Shown: positions 49,005 to 60,842, counted from the stretch's first letter. The stretch is 64,000 nt of DNA from [Eubacterium] cellulosolvens LD2006 (GCF_000621585.1 NZ_JHXY01000007.1:124001-188000), one strand, 5' to 3'. Translations and numbers: made by a program. Notes: generated from the letters alone by a model not told the origin.

Positions 49005-50771
49005 TCAGTCCTCCTTTCCCGTCAGGCTTTCGGTTTCTGCGGCAATCTCTTCTTTGATCTTGTCATACTGATCATCGATATCCGCTTCCAGTGTGTATTT
49101 GAATCGACCGATCTTCTCACGGACTTCCATCTTGACGAGGTCATTGATCGAAGCGCCGTGCTCGAGTGCCTTCGTACCCTGCTCGTAGAACTCGAATACG
49201 AGCTTCATCATATAGTACTGCTTCTTCAGAGAAGTATAGGTATCGATCTCATCGAAGGAGTTCTGATGGAGGAAGTCCTCTCGAATGGATCTTGCCGCTT
49301 CCATCTTCAGACGGTCGGCCGGTGACAGGGCATCCATACCTACCATCTTAACGATCTCGTTCAGCGATGACTCATCCTGAAGAAGGCTCATCAGGCTCTG
49401 TCTGGTGGACATCCAGTCATTCTCGACATTGCTGTCAAACCACTGTTTCAGTGTATCGAGATACAGACTGTAACTGGTCAGCCAGTTGATCGCCGGGAAG
49501 TGTCTCTGATATGCAAGCGATGCATCGAGAGCCCAGAATACTTTTACAATTCGAAGGGTCGCCTGTGATACCGGCTCGGAGATATCACCTCCGGGAGGCG
49601 ATACGGCACCGATCGCGGAAAGGGCACCCTCTCTTCTCTCATGTCCGAGAGAAATGACACGGCCGGCACGCTCATAGAACTGAGCCAGACGGGAACCGAG
49701 GTATGCCGGGTAACCTTCCTCACCGGGCATCTCCTCCAGACGTCCCGACATCTCTCGAAGAGCCTCGGCCCAACGGGATGTGGAGTCTGCCATAAGCGCT
49801 ACGGAATACCCCATGTCGCGGAAGTACTCGGCGATGGTAATACCTGTATAAATGGAAGCCTCACGGGCTGCAACAGGCATATCCGATGTGTTCGCAATCA
49901 GAACAGTTCGCTTCATCAGGGACTCGCCCGTGCGCGGATCCTTCAGCTCAGGGAACTCGTTCAGTACGTCGGTCATCTCGTTTCCACGCTCACCGCAACC
50001 GATATATACGACGATATCCGCGTCTGCCCACTTCGCGAGCTGATGCTGGGTAACGGTCTTTCCCGAACCGAAAGGTCCCGGAATCGCCGCAACACCTCCC
50101 TTTGCAATCGGGAAGAAGGCGTCAACGACACGCTGACCTGTAACGAGCGGCTCATCCGGCGGAAGTTTCTCCGCGTACGGACGGCCTTTTCGAACCGGCC
50201 ATTTCTGGAGCATGGTGAGATCCACATCCCCCTTGTCTGTTGTCACAACAGCAACCGTCTCATCAATATTGAAGGAGCCGGAGGTGATGGATTTGATCTT
50301 TCCTTTCACACCGTAGGGAACCATGATCTTCTGTGTAACAACCGGAGTCTCCTCGACCGTACCGATGACATCGCCGGACTCGACTTCGTCGCCCACGGAG
50401 GCAGTCGCCCGGAAGTCCCATTTCTTCTCATGATCGAGAGCAGAGACTTCGACACCGCGGTTCAGACGAGTGCTCTGTGTCGCATCCATAATCTTATTCA
50501 GCGGTCGCTGAATACCATCGTATATAGAACTGATCAGGCCAGGTCCCAACTCAACGGAAAGAGGAGCGCCGGTAGATTCCACCGGTTCGCCGGGTCCAAG
50601 ACCCTGTGTCTCCTCATATACCTGAATGGATGCCTGGTCTCCGTGCATCTCAATGATCTCGCCGATCAGACGCTCGCTGCTTACACGTACAACGTCGAAC
50701 ATATTCGCATCGCGCATTCCCTCGGCAATGACCAGAGGTCCCGCTACTTTTTTAATCGTACCTGTACTCAT
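49005..50771 (-). CDS. ntpA: V-type ATP synthase catalytic subunit A
   Basis: Subunit A (588 residues) is the catalytic nucleotide-binding subunit. The P-loop is [17 protein letters not shown] near residue 233, preceded by the long non-homologous insert typical of V-type A subunits and followed by [11 protein letters not shown]. It lies between ntpF and ntpB. Confidence 0.98.
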   Translation of the reverse strand: MSTGTIKKVAGPLVIAEGMRDANMFDVVRVSSERLIGEIIEMHGDQASIQVYEETQGLGPGEPVESTGAPLSVELGPGLISSIYDGIQRPLNKIMDATQSTRLNRGVEVSALDHEKKWDFRATASVGDEVESGDVIGTVEETPVVTQKIMVPYGVKGKIKSITSGSFNIDETVAVVTTDKGDVDLTMLQKWPVRKGRPYAEKLPPDEPLVTGQRVVDAFFPIAKGGVAAIPGPFGSGKTVTQHQLAKWADADIVVYIGCGERGNEMTDVLNEFPELKDPRTGESLMKRTVLIANTSDMPVAAREASIYTGITIAEYFRDMGYSVALMADSTSRWAEALREMSGRLEEMPGEEGYPAYLGSRLAQFYERAGRVISLGHERREGALSAIGAVSPPGGDISEPVSQATLRIVKVFWALDASLAYQRHFPAINWLTSYSLYLDTLKQWFDSNVENDWMSTRQSLMSLLQDESSLNEIVKMVGMDALSPADRLKMEAARSIREDFLHQNSFDEIDTYTSLKKQYYMMKLVFEFYEQGTKALEHGASINDLVKMEVREKIGRFKYTLEADIDDQYDKIKEEIAAETESLTGKED

Positions 50772-50804
50772 TTCTTAAACGGATCTCCTCTCTTTTGCCA
50801 TTGG

Positions 50805-51134
50805 TTACTCATCGTTACCGAACAGGATGTCACTGCCGACCGCCTGCTCGACGGACTTCTTCACTTGGAGGACACCGGCGCCGGTGTTACCTCTTACACC
50901 CGGAATCAGAATGATCGCCGGAGTGATTCTGCCCTCGTATCTGCTAATTTCCTTCTCGAGGTCAGCGGCAAGGCTCTCCGTGATGTAAATAACGCCGAAG
51001 TCGTTCTCGGCCAGATTACGGAGCGTCTTCGCTGCCTCTTCCGTCTTATCAGTATCAACAGGGAAGATCGTCAGCCCGAGTGCGGCAAAGCCGTAGATGC
51101 TGTCGTAATCCCCCATTACCGCTATCTTAACCAT
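50805..51134 (-). CDS. ntpF: V-type ATP synthase subunit F
   Basis: Subunit F (109 residues) attaches to the shaft subunit D. KIAVMGDYDSIYGFAALGLT at the start and the ITESLAADL segment are typical. It overlaps the end of ntpC by eight bases. Confidence 0.95.
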   Translation of the reverse strand: MVKIAVMGDYDSIYGFAALGLTIFPVDTDKTEEAAKTLRNLAENDFGVIYITESLAADLEKEISRYEGRITPAIILIPGVRGNTGAGVLQVKKSVEQAVGSDILFGNDE

Positions 51135-52098
51135 ATGTCTTCCTTACCCTTTCCCGGGTACTGTCCTCTGAAAAGCCGTTCGCCTTGGCTGTGACGATGA
51201 TTCGCACATTTTTCAGCTCGTTCTCCCTCGCGAGATAGTAGGCAATCACCGGTCCCGCAGATACACTGTTCATCTTCTGCGGAAGAATGGTGTCGATCAC
51301 ACGGTTGTCGCACCAGCGCTCAAAGGCGGATGGCGACTCCTTCAGTGCCTCGGAAGCCTCGCTGAAACCGTGTCCCTCCAGATACTCGTAAAGAGCCTCT
51401 CTTCCCTTTGTCGCCGCAAGCGCCAGCGCGTTCACGTCAAAGGCACCGCACGGAGCGAGCGCCTCCTTCAGGAATGCCATACTCTTTCCGGTAATCATGC
51501 AGCGGACCGCAATCTTGATATTCGTCACCGCAACCGTTGACTCCTCATAATCCTTCAGCAGCTTATTCTTCGACTTTCTGCCGGCCTCCAGACACGCGTT
51601 CATACACGCCCGGTCCACAATGACATCACACATCTGCCCGTCGTTCGTCGTAAGCATTACGTCGTACGCGCGCTCGGCAGCAGCTCTCATATGCACCGGA
51701 AGCGCGGCGAAATTCTTCTCCTCGAGAATCTTAACCATCTCGGCTCCGCCGAATTTCTCCATCTCATAGAAAATCGTTCCGTGCTTGTCGGAAGTGCAGA
51801 TTTCTTTGATGCCTGCTTTCAGATTATGGTACAGCTTCGGATAGGACAGGACTTCGAATACCTGCGGGCTGATCTTCAATTCGTGCATCAGCTTCCAGGT
51901 CTTCTCCTCCTCAGTCGCAAGCATCCGGTCTGCGTCCGGCGGAGTACTTCCGTCTCCCCAGCCGCGGTCCGACAGGAAGTTCAGAACCTCTCGCTCATCC
52001 TTCATGCCGGTCATCTGCCGGATATCCGCATCATTCAGAAGAGTTTTCTCTTTGACGCGGATCCTTGCAACCGCATATACATAATCCAGATCACTCAT
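51127..52098 (-). CDS. ntpC: V-type ATP synthase subunit C
   Basis: Subunit C (323 residues; family AC39/d) is the funnel that joins the rotor shaft to the membrane ring. It begins DLDYVYAVARIRVKEKTLLN and ends with LARENELKNVRIIVTAKANG. The position between E and F is usual. Confidence 0.95.
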   Translation of the reverse strand: MSDLDYVYAVARIRVKEKTLLNDADIRQMTGMKDEREVLNFLSDRGWGDGSTPPDADRMLATEEEKTWKLMHELKISPQVFEVLSYPKLYHNLKAGIKEICTSDKHGTIFYEMEKFGGAEMVKILEEKNFAALPVHMRAAAERAYDVMLTTNDGQMCDVIVDRACMNACLEAGRKSKNKLLKDYEESTVAVTNIKIAVRCMITGKSMAFLKEALAPCGAFDVNALALAATKGREALYEYLEGHGFSEASEALKESPSAFERWCDNRVIDTILPQKMNSVSAGPVIAYYLARENELKNVRIIVTAKANGFSEDSTRERVRKTYG

Positions 52099-52126
52099 GC
52101 GTTTGTTCTCCTAAATCACTCTGTGA

Positions 52127-52717
52127 TCACCACAGCGTGTGATGTACTGCGTCCTGCAGATCGTTCATGCGATCGTCAAAGATCGCTCGAAGAGAGCAGT
52201 TCTCGTCAATTCCGCCGTAGCGAAGGATAAATCCGTTCTCGATCTCCGCAGCATCTCTGGAGAGTGTCAGCTTACCCTTCTTCTCTTCGGCGATCTCCTT
52301 GATCTTCGTCTCGAAGTTTGCCGGAAGTCTCTTCAGATCTTTCTCTGTCATCAAAATCTCACCGTCATCCGGACGAACATTCGCCTTCAACAGTTTGATG
52401 ATCATTTCAAAATAAGATGCGTCATCCTGGGTGTCCAGTTTCCTGTACGCCTTCTCGATCACATCCGATATGATCTCCTGCCTCGCTTCCAGAAGCGCCT
52501 GTCTGCGCCGCAACCCGATCTGGGATTCAATCCTGGATGCATAGGCTTTTGCGTCCGCATCCGCCTTGTCGGCGAGTTTATCTGCGGATTTCTGACTGTC
52601 AGCCTTTGCCGCTTTCTTCAGCGCGTCGACGGCATTCGTCGCTTCTGCCAGAATAGAATCCGCCTTGTCTCTGGCTTCCTGCAGGATCTCTTTTGTAATA
52701 CTGTCTACTCCTGCCAT
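52127..52717 (-). CDS. ntpE: V-type ATP synthase subunit E
   Basis: Subunit E (196 residues) forms the peripheral stalk with G/H: a long N-terminal coiled coil (about 5-100, Ala/Lys/Asp-rich) and a small globular C-terminal domain ending SLRAIFDDRMNDLQDAVHHT. It follows ntpK. Confidence 0.93.
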   Translation of the reverse strand: MAGVDSITKEILQEARDKADSILAEATNAVDALKKAAKADSQKSADKLADKADADAKAYASRIESQIGLRRRQALLEARQEIISDVIEKAYRKLDTQDDASYFEMIIKLLKANVRPDDGEILMTEKDLKRLPANFETKIKEIAEEKKGKLTLSRDAAEIENGFILRYGGIDENCSLRAIFDDRMNDLQDAVHHTLW

Positions 52718-52757
52718 TTACGCTCTCCTTTTTTCTGAATGCTTAGGTCAGCTCCGA

Positions 52758-55258
<2,501 letters not shown>

Positions 55259-55272
55259 AGCTCCTCCTGCGC

Positions 55273-55581
55273 TTACAACAGCGTCTGAATAACCTTGTCA
55301 ACAGCCGATCCTTCGCGCTCTGCCGCAGCAGCCTTCAGAGCATCGACCTGCTTCTGTGTCTCAGAATCCGCTTCCGCAAGCTTCTTTTCTCCGATACTTC
55401 TGGCTTCCGCCATCCGCGCGTCGTACGCTTCCTGCGCCGCCTTCGCGGCATCGGAACGAATCGCGGAAACATCCGTCTCTGCCCGCTTCTGCAAATCAGC
55501 GGCCTTCAGCTTTGCCTCGGCGATAATGTTCTCTGCGCCGGCTTCTGCTTCTATTACCGCTTTCACTGTTTCTTCGATCAT
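55273..55581 (-). CDS. V-type ATP synthase subunit G/H
   Basis: The 102-residue protein is a single long Ala/Glu/Lys-rich coiled coil (MIEETVKAVIEAEAGAENII), the peripheral-stalk partner of subunit E. The start at 55581 follows AGGAGG; the frame upstream is in the leader. It is the first gene of the operon. Confidence 0.88.
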   Translation of the reverse strand: MIEETVKAVIEAEAGAENIIAEAKLKAADLQKRAETDVSAIRSDAAKAAQEAYDARMAEARSIGEKKLAEADSETQKQVDALKAAAAEREGSAVDKVIQTLL

Positions 55582-55722
55582 GAATTCACCACCCTCCTGT
55601 AATGGATTTTTTGCTGCTGAGTAATCCAACCGGATGATTCGTATGCATCTTCAGAAAAAACAAAAACCTTCAGCCTTTCCCCTGGGTTTACTGGTATATT
55701 CCCGGTCAGACTATATAGATTA

Positions 55723-55751
55723 ATTATACACACTTATGCTCAAAGTTACAA
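55723..55751 (-). promoter_or_regulatory. Promoter of the V-type ATPase operon
   Basis: TTGTAA and TATAAT are spaced 17 nt on the minus strand, giving a leader of about 135 nt. A second TTGTGTATAAT about 45 nt upstream (near 55770) may be another promoter. The gene-free stretch 55582-56110 also holds repeat copy 8 and the GH48 terminator. Confidence 0.72.
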
Positions 55752-55913
55752 TGTTTTTAGTAAATTATATGTGCATTATACACAAGTGGTTTCGCGATCC
55801 TTTCAATTTTGTTATGCATTTGGCCGTAGGTATTTGTTCTGCATTTTATATTTATCGTCAAAATTACCCGAAAAAATAAACTTTTAAAATACCTGACCGA
55901 AGGCGCAGGAGAA

Positions 55914-56045
55914 GAATCGCGCCAGCGATCTTCTCATCTGCGAGTTGCGCATGAAGCGGAGCGTTTTTTGTGTGACAACAAGCCAAAAAATGCGTCGTTT
56001 CAAGCAAGCTTGATGCCGCATTCCCGGCTCGCTGCCACACAAAAA
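55914..56045 (-). repeat. Interspersed 3'-end palindromic repeat, copy 8 (with a longer loop)
   Basis: The outer palindrome ATCGCGCCAGCGAT (55914-55927) and the core CATCTGCGAGTTGCGCATGA with AGCGGAGCG (55935-55963) are clear. The stem TTTTTGTGTG (55965-55974) pairs with CACACAAAAA (56036-56045), but the interior is expanded to about 60 nt. It abuts the GH48 terminator. Confidence 0.7.
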
Positions 56046-56072
56046 CGGGCACCGTATTTCTACGGTGCCCGT
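56039..56072 (-). terminator. Intrinsic terminator of the GH48 gene
   Basis: A perfect 12-bp stem ACGGGCACCGTA with its complement and a GAAA loop is followed by TTTTTGTG on the minus strand, 38 nt after the stop codon. Confidence 0.92.
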
Positions 56073-56110
56073 TCGGGATTGTCATTCAGCTTTCGCCGGA
56101 TCAACAAGCA

Positions 56111-59100
56111 TTATTTTTTGATGCTGTCGAAGTAAGCAACAGCTGCCTGATTGTATTTGAATACGGATTTAGCCATATCCTTCGTCTGCCTATCACCTTT
56201 GTTAGCTTTAAGTACAGAGCTGCTCCAGGAAAGTCCGGATGCAGTTACCTGGCAGTAAGCTGTTCCGTCTGCAACCTTGAATGTATGGTTCTTTCCAAGA
56301 TCCTGAGCTTTTACGCCTACAAGATCAAGGTAAGCATAGCTGCCTTCAATTGTTGCTTTTACTTTCTTGTTGTCGATGTAGTATGTGTAACCAGCTGCCT
56401 CATCCGGATCAACCCTGAATGCAACAGTAAGTGTTGTATCGGAAACGATGCTAAGACTTACTGAATAGGAAACATCCATTGTTCCGATCGATGTAGCTGC
56501 ATACTCCTCAACGTCGGAGTAATCAACGTCAGTAAGCTTATCCTTCGGAACGAGATCCCACTCTTTGTAACGAAGAAGTCTCTGAGCATAGATACCGTAA
56601 TCCTTGATCTGGGATGCAAGAAGTTTCAGCTCAGCAGAGTATGCCTTGTTGCTTGAATAAGTATCACAAACCTTTGCAACTGTGTACTGGTATGTCGGAA
56701 GTGCTACGCCGTCATCATCGTACAGTTTTGCACGACGTCCGTCAGAAAGGTATACCTTGAAGTCAATCTTGCTGTTTGTCTCTTTTGCTTTGCAGTTAAT
56801 CGGAACTACATAGACTGTTCTGCCCTTGCTCCAAGGCATCGTCTCGCAATCAGAGAACATTACTTTTGTCTCAACACCGTTAAGTGTGAAGATACCGTAT
56901 GCGTTTCCATCCTCTTTTACTGCCTCCGGAAGATCAACGTATACTACTGTACCGATCTTACCTTTGAGCTCGAGGTTACGTCCAACGACTTTAACAACCT
57001 CAGGGATGAATGTCGGAGCCGGCTCGTCTGTCGGTTCCGGTTTTACTGTAGGTGTAGGTTTCTTTGTAGGTGTAGGTGTAGCGTCCTCAACATCTCCGAA
57101 GAGCTGATCGTAAACACCCATAGCGATAGCTACATCGCAGTTAGCCCAGAAACGATGGTAAACGATTGTGGACTCTTTGCCATTCTCAGCATCTACCAGC
57201 TTCTGGTAGTCCGGATCATCCTTGTACTGGGAACGGATGGAAAGGAATGTAGAGTCGTGGTTGATCGGATCGCCAAGGGCTGTCTCTCCGCCGTCAAGCT
57301 CCTCCGGAATATCAATTCTGGACTTGAACCACTTATCTGCTGTCTCTTTGTCGATTACGGTAGGATCACCGATACCCTCGCCGTCTGTGTGCATCTCCCA
57401 AACTTTGTCGAGAAGCTCATCAGCGATTGCTCTGTAGTATTCGTAATCATGTCCGTCACCGTCTGTAGCATCATCAAGTTTCAGACCTGCTGCGTAGTAA
57501 GCAAGTGTGTTTGCCATAGAACCTGTAACACCGGCGTCATGGTTCCAAGCAACAACATCTACATGAAGGTCGCTGTTATCGGAAGAATGAGTCTTGCTGT
57601 TCCATGTTCCAGGCTGTCCGGACCAGTCAAGTGTTCCAGGCATCCATGTATCTGTGAGGTTGCCCTTCTTATCTCTCTGAAGCTGAGATGTAGCCCAGTT
57701 AGCCCACTTGTCCATAAGAGCCTTAGCCTGCTCATTGCCTGTCTCGTAGTAGAGTTCGGCAATACGCTGCATAGACCATGTCTGCATACCGAACCACTGG
57801 TTGGAATCCGGGTTGTGGTAAACAGGAGCCTCTGTGTATGCAAGTCCGTTGAATGTGGATACATTCTTCGGAGCCGGTGAGTAGTCACCGTTGTAGTTGT
57901 TGGAAGCACCACCGGCTACACCACCCTCTTCGGACTGCAGCCATGTGTAGAAGTCAAGCTGTGTATCGTAGGACTTATCCCAGTCTTCCTGAGCTGTTGC
58001 GGATCCCGGTACGAAGCTTGTGAATCCTGTGTTGTCACGGGAAAGAATCCAAGCAGCCAGCGGGTTCTGGTATCCGAAATGAGCGTGGGAAGAACCGATT
58101 CTCCAGCTCCAGCCATCATCCATTCCGCCGCCCCATGCGTAGTACCAGTTAAGCAGGTAATCGCAGGAGTCTTTCTTTGTTCCGTTAACTTTTCCGTTTC
58201 CGATCTTTCTGAAGTACTTATCGTACATGGAGTAACGGAGGAAGTCACCGAGTTTTGTTGTCTTAGAAATTGCAGAGGAGCTTACTTTGCCCTTTCCGTC
58301 AGCCTGAGACCACTTAACAGCATCGTAAACAGCCTGTACTACACGGGCATCAGCATCGGATGCTACTGTGTACTTCCACTGTTTGGAAGGTTTGTTGGCC
58401 TCTTTTGTGAAGTAGCTAAGGTAACCAGCGTTCGGAAGTCCACCCTTTGTGAAGTCCTCCTCAGAAGGCTGCGGGATAGTATTGAAACATCCCTCCATAC
58501 ATCCACGCTGATAAGTGTTGATGAATACCGGCTCACTTCCATCGCCGAAGCCGTAGAAGTTATCGCAGTCGATGAGCCAGTGCATACCGTAAACATTGGA
58601 ATCACCGTACTCTTTTACGAGCTCTTTGTAGATCGGGTCTTTTCCGGCTGTTCCGGAAAGTTCTGCCGGATACTGATCCGGTGTATCGTACTCGTTTGCC
58701 GGAGTAGCCGGGCTGTTCGGGTTGTACTTAGCATTTCCCTCTGTGGACTGATGTGTCTCATCCGGGATGAAGTATTTGTCAATGATCTTCCATGCTGTAT
58801 CTACACCTTTGTAGTTGCCGGTGTAGTATCCGTTCATAGCCTCGAGCCATACATAGTAGGAAGCTGCCTCAGATGTGGACTCATGTCCCTGATCCGGAGC
58901 CTCTGCCATAAGTGTCTCTACAGAGTGGTAAGGAACTCCGTGTTTGTCGAAGTATGTGAGATCACCGTTGTGCATATCGTTGTACAGCTGTTTGAATCTC
59001 TTTGCATACTTGGAATTCGGGTTCTTTGTGAAATCCTTTACGTTTGCACGGGATGTCTGATCCTTCTCGGATGCAGCCGGTGTAGGTGTAGCATCCGGAT

Positions 59101-59644
59101 TTGTTGTGATGGATTTGCCAACAGACCATGTGTCATCGCCGTTGTCCTGAACTTTTCCTGTAGCCCAGTCAGACGGATCGAAGTTGAATGTACCTGCCTG
59201 GATCACGAAATCTCCAGATACATTCGGATCTCCGCTCTTCAGCTCGATTGCACCGGCTGCGTCATCACTGCTGTCGTAGATCTTAACAGATGCATGATCC
59301 TGGATTGTGATGTCCTTGTTGATCTGGATGCTGTATCCGTTCAGGTCAACCTCAACGCTTGTGCCGTACCACATATTGATCGAATCGATCGAAATGTTGG
59401 CCATAAGTTTTACTTTGTTCTTAGCTGTGCCAGACTGGTCTCCACAGAATGGCTTCCAGACTGCGCCGTTGTCTGTGATGTTTTTGCCGTTAGCAACGAT
59501 CAGAGTCTCTGCTCCAACGACATCCTCGTCTGCTACAGATGCCTTCGGACCGCTAGTCTTAGCATCAGCTGCCATAGCAGGTGCTGCTGTTGTAGCGATC
59601 ATCGCCATCGAAAGCAGGCAAGCAAGAAACGCTTTCCTTTTCAT
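56111..59644 (-). CDS. Secreted multidomain GH48 cellulase (processive cellobiohydrolase family)
   Basis: The 1177-residue protein has a signal peptide (cleavage after about AMA, 25), an N-terminal beta-helix-like domain (about 40-177, VEVDLNGYSIQINKDITIQD), a short TPTP linker, and a GH48 catalytic domain (about 205-860). Diagnostic GH48 segments are GVPYHSVETLMAEAP, GHESTSEAASYYVWLEAMNG, PNSPATPANEYD, VYGMHWLIDCDNFYGFGDG and WSWRIGSSHAHFGYQNP. Glu259 (TSEA) probably corresponds to the catalytic acid of characterised GH48 enzymes. A PT-rich linker (about 872-905) leads to two further domains ending FKYNQAAVAYFDSIKK. No dockerin is seen. It has a long leader and no glycosidase neighbours. Confidence 0.93.
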   Translation of the reverse strand: MKRKAFLACLLSMAMIATTAAPAMAADAKTSGPKASVADEDVVGAETLIVANGKNITDNGAVWKPFCGDQSGTAKNKVKLMANISIDSINMWYGTSVEVDLNGYSIQINKDITIQDHASVKIYDSSDDAAGAIELKSGDPNVSGDFVIQAGTFNFDPSDWATGKVQDNGDDTWSVGKSITTNPDATPTPAASEKDQTSRANVKDFTKNPNSKYAKRFKQLYNDMHNGDLTYFDKHGVPYHSVETLMAEAPDQGHESTSEAASYYVWLEAMNGYYTGNYKGVDTAWKIIDKYFIPDETHQSTEGNAKYNPNSPATPANEYDTPDQYPAELSGTAGKDPIYKELVKEYGDSNVYGMHWLIDCDNFYGFGDGSEPVFINTYQRGCMEGCFNTIPQPSEEDFTKGGLPNAGYLSYFTKEANKPSKQWKYTVASDADARVVQAVYDAVKWSQADGKGKVSSSAISKTTKLGDFLRYSMYDKYFRKIGNGKVNGTKKDSCDYLLNWYYAWGGGMDDGWSWRIGSSHAHFGYQNPLAAWILSRDNTGFTSFVPGSATAQEDWDKSYDTQLDFYTWLQSEEGGVAGGASNNYNGDYSPAPKNVSTFNGLAYTEAPVYHNPDSNQWFGMQTWSMQRIAELYYETGNEQAKALMDKWANWATSQLQRDKKGNLTDTWMPGTLDWSGQPGTWNSKTHSSDNSDLHVDVVAWNHDAGVTGSMANTLAYYAAGLKLDDATDGDGHDYEYYRAIADELLDKVWEMHTDGEGIGDPTVIDKETADKWFKSRIDIPEELDGGETALGDPINHDSTFLSIRSQYKDDPDYQKLVDAENGKESTIVYHRFWANCDVAIAMGVYDQLFGDVEDATPTPTKKPTPTVKPEPTDEPAPTFIPEVVKVVGRNLELKGKIGTVVYVDLPEAVKEDGNAYGIFTLNGVETKVMFSDCETMPWSKGRTVYVVPINCKAKETNSKIDFKVYLSDGRRAKLYDDDGVALPTYQYTVAKVCDTYSSNKAYSAELKLLASQIKDYGIYAQRLLRYKEWDLVPKDKLTDVDYSDVEEYAATSIGTMDVSYSVSLSIVSDTTLTVAFRVDPDEAAGYTYYIDNKKVKATIEGSYAYLDLVGVKAQDLGKNHTFKVADGTAYCQVTASGLSWSSSVLKANKGDRQTKDMAKSVFKYNQAAVAYFDSIKK

Positions 59645-59817
59645 TTCTCGAAATTCCTCCTCATACTTTAATGATAAAACATGTGTATTTCATTAACGTT
59701 CATCCCGAATCCGGATCGCGTCCGTCTCTTTCGATCCGTCCTTTAGCAATTCAGGCCTGTCAAGGTTGCCCTCCCGATCCTGACCTGTCACCCGGGTTCC
59801 AAGATCAACGTTCATGA

Positions 59818-59866
59818 CAAAATAAATAAAAATCGGAAAAAACGTCCCCAATCTGCGTTTTTTCCT
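59818..59866 (-). terminator. Terminator-like hairpin inside the GH48 leader
   Basis: On the minus strand GGAAAAAACG and CGTTTTTTCC form a perfect 10-bp stem with an 11-nt loop, followed by GATTTTTATTTATTTTG. It lies midway between the predicted GH48 transcription start (about 60025) and the start codon (59644), so it could attenuate the gene; alternatively it ends a separate short RNA. Confidence 0.55.
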
Positions 59867-60031
59867 TTTACACCCCGGAAAGCTCCGGCCGGCTCTTTGC
59901 ACCACTCTGCACAAAAAGCCTTCGAATATTCGTTGCGATTAATGCAATATTCTCATCTACCACCGTTTTAGCGAAGAATAATTGGAAAAGATGCCTAATT
60001 ACCCCTCCCTAAATCGATTTCGGCTATATTC

Positions 60032-60060
60032 AATATACTATCACAGAATATAAATGTCAA
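60032..60060 (-). promoter_or_regulatory. Promoter of the GH48 gene
   Basis: Consensus TTGACA and TATATT are spaced exactly 17 nt on the minus strand. The implied 5' leader is about 380 nt and contains the terminator-like hairpin at 59818-59866. The surrounding region (59900-60780) is markedly A/T-rich. Confidence 0.8.
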
Positions 60061-60282
60061 ACTTCTCAAAACTTGTCGTTCGTTATGTCTGACGAAACAT
60101 TTTTCGAAAATTATTTGTACTGGCTTCTCCCAGTGTTTGCAAATATTATGTTATATTTTATACACAAATCCAACAATTATACAACGAATCCAATGTTTGT
60201 TTACATAAAACTGTTCTCGAAAACAAGTAAAATTTCGCCAAGGAATCAATTGTTCCACAGAATCGGTCTTCATTTTCGTCAT

Positions 60283-60304
60283 TTTCACAGTAAAGCCTGT
60301 GAAA
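60283..60304. repeat. Palindrome upstream of the GH48 promoter
   Basis: TTTCACAG (60283-60290) and CTGTGAAA (60297-60304) form a perfect 8-bp dyad with a 6-nt spacer, about 220 bp upstream of the GH48 promoter. It could be an operator; no regulator is assigned. Confidence 0.4.
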
Positions 60305-60376
60305 CAAAGGGTAACTTTCGTTTGAGTTTCGTAAACATGCAGGTTCATTGGAATCTCATAGAAATAACCTTCACGG

Positions 60377-60419
60377 CAAAAAAAACGGGCTGTTTCGCTT
60401 TCTCGTCACGAAACAGCCC
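60377..60419 (-). terminator. Strong terminator of the small transcription unit
   Basis: A perfect 11-bp stem GGGCTGTTTCG with its complement is followed by eight Ts on the minus strand. It lies one base after the stop of the 43-codon frame and has no annotated gene upstream other than that unit. Confidence 0.9.
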
Positions 60420-60420
60420 T

Positions 60421-60552
60421 TCAGGTATATTCTGTTAGTTTCACTTTATAACCTCCTTCTCTTTTCTTTTTATATAAACAAGATCCTTCTTCTACTTCTG
60501 GTTCTCTTAGAAGTGTGTACTTCTGTTCTTTCCTCTCCTTTTTTGAATTCAT
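60421..60552 (-). CDS. Candidate 43-residue small protein (or non-coding RNA)
   Basis: Between a consensus promoter (60652-60680) and the terminator at 60377-60419 lies a frame beginning MNSKKERKEQKYTLLREPEV and ending REGGYKVKLTEYT. It is strongly charged (Lys, Arg, Glu) with one Cys and matches nothing I recognise. Its own ATG has only a weak purine-rich site, whereas AGAAGGAGG precedes an in-frame GTG at 60444 that would give a 7-residue peptide (VKLTEYT, read as Met first). The transcript, about 270 nt and purine-rich, could equally be a regulatory RNA. What the sequence really supports is the transcription unit; the coding call is tentative. Confidence 0.35.
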   Translation of the reverse strand: MNSKKERKEQKYTLLREPEVEEGSCLYKKKREGGYKVKLTEYT

Positions 60553-60651
60553 TCTCTTTCGAAAGTTTTGAGCTTCAGAAAGTTTTCTCTTCTTAAAGAA
60601 GCGCGTCCTATGATTTCTGAAGTACGAAAAGGATTTCTTGTTGTTATTTCA

Positions 60652-60680
60652 TTTATATCATATCTTTTGGTTTCTGTCAA
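60652..60680 (-). promoter_or_regulatory. Promoter of the small transcription unit
   Basis: TTGACA and TATAAA are spaced exactly 17 nt on the minus strand. The nearest downstream gene, GH48, is separated from it by a strong terminator, so the promoter serves a transcript of about 270 nt. Confidence 0.75.
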
Positions 60681-60814
60681 TTGTTATTTGTATATTTGTC
60701 GTCTTGTCCCTAATTTTCAGAATATTTTGCAGTGTACTCTCAAAAATGCACAGTTCCGAGCAGCATCGGTGCAAAAGCAGTCTTCGACATGGCTAAAGTG
60801 AGGGGATGGGCGCG

Positions 60815-60836
60815 AGAATGTCGCGAGCGACATTCT
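60815..60836. repeat. Isolated outer palindrome of the repeat family
   Basis: AGAATGTCGC and GCGACATTCT separated by two bases are the same 22-bp palindrome as at 39085-39106, here six bases from the CbiT-like stop codon and without core or long stem. The flanking GCGCGAGAATGTCGC is also shared with that copy, in the opposite orientation. Confidence 0.6.
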
Positions 60837-60842
60837 TTTATC

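Noticed and set aside
59693-59914. A 73-codon minus-strand frame in the GH48 leader
   Set aside because: It spans the terminator-like hairpin, starts at a non-ATG codon without a ribosome binding site and resembles no family.
59870-60030. Possible c-di-GMP (GEMM-I) riboswitch in the GH48 leader
   Set aside because: The conserved GEMM core segments and the tetraloop-receptor arrangement could not be found; only unrelated purine-rich stretches are present.
60151-60348. A 65-codon minus-strand frame upstream of the GH48 promoter
   Set aside because: No ribosome binding site, no family resemblance, and A/T-rich composition consistent with a regulatory region.
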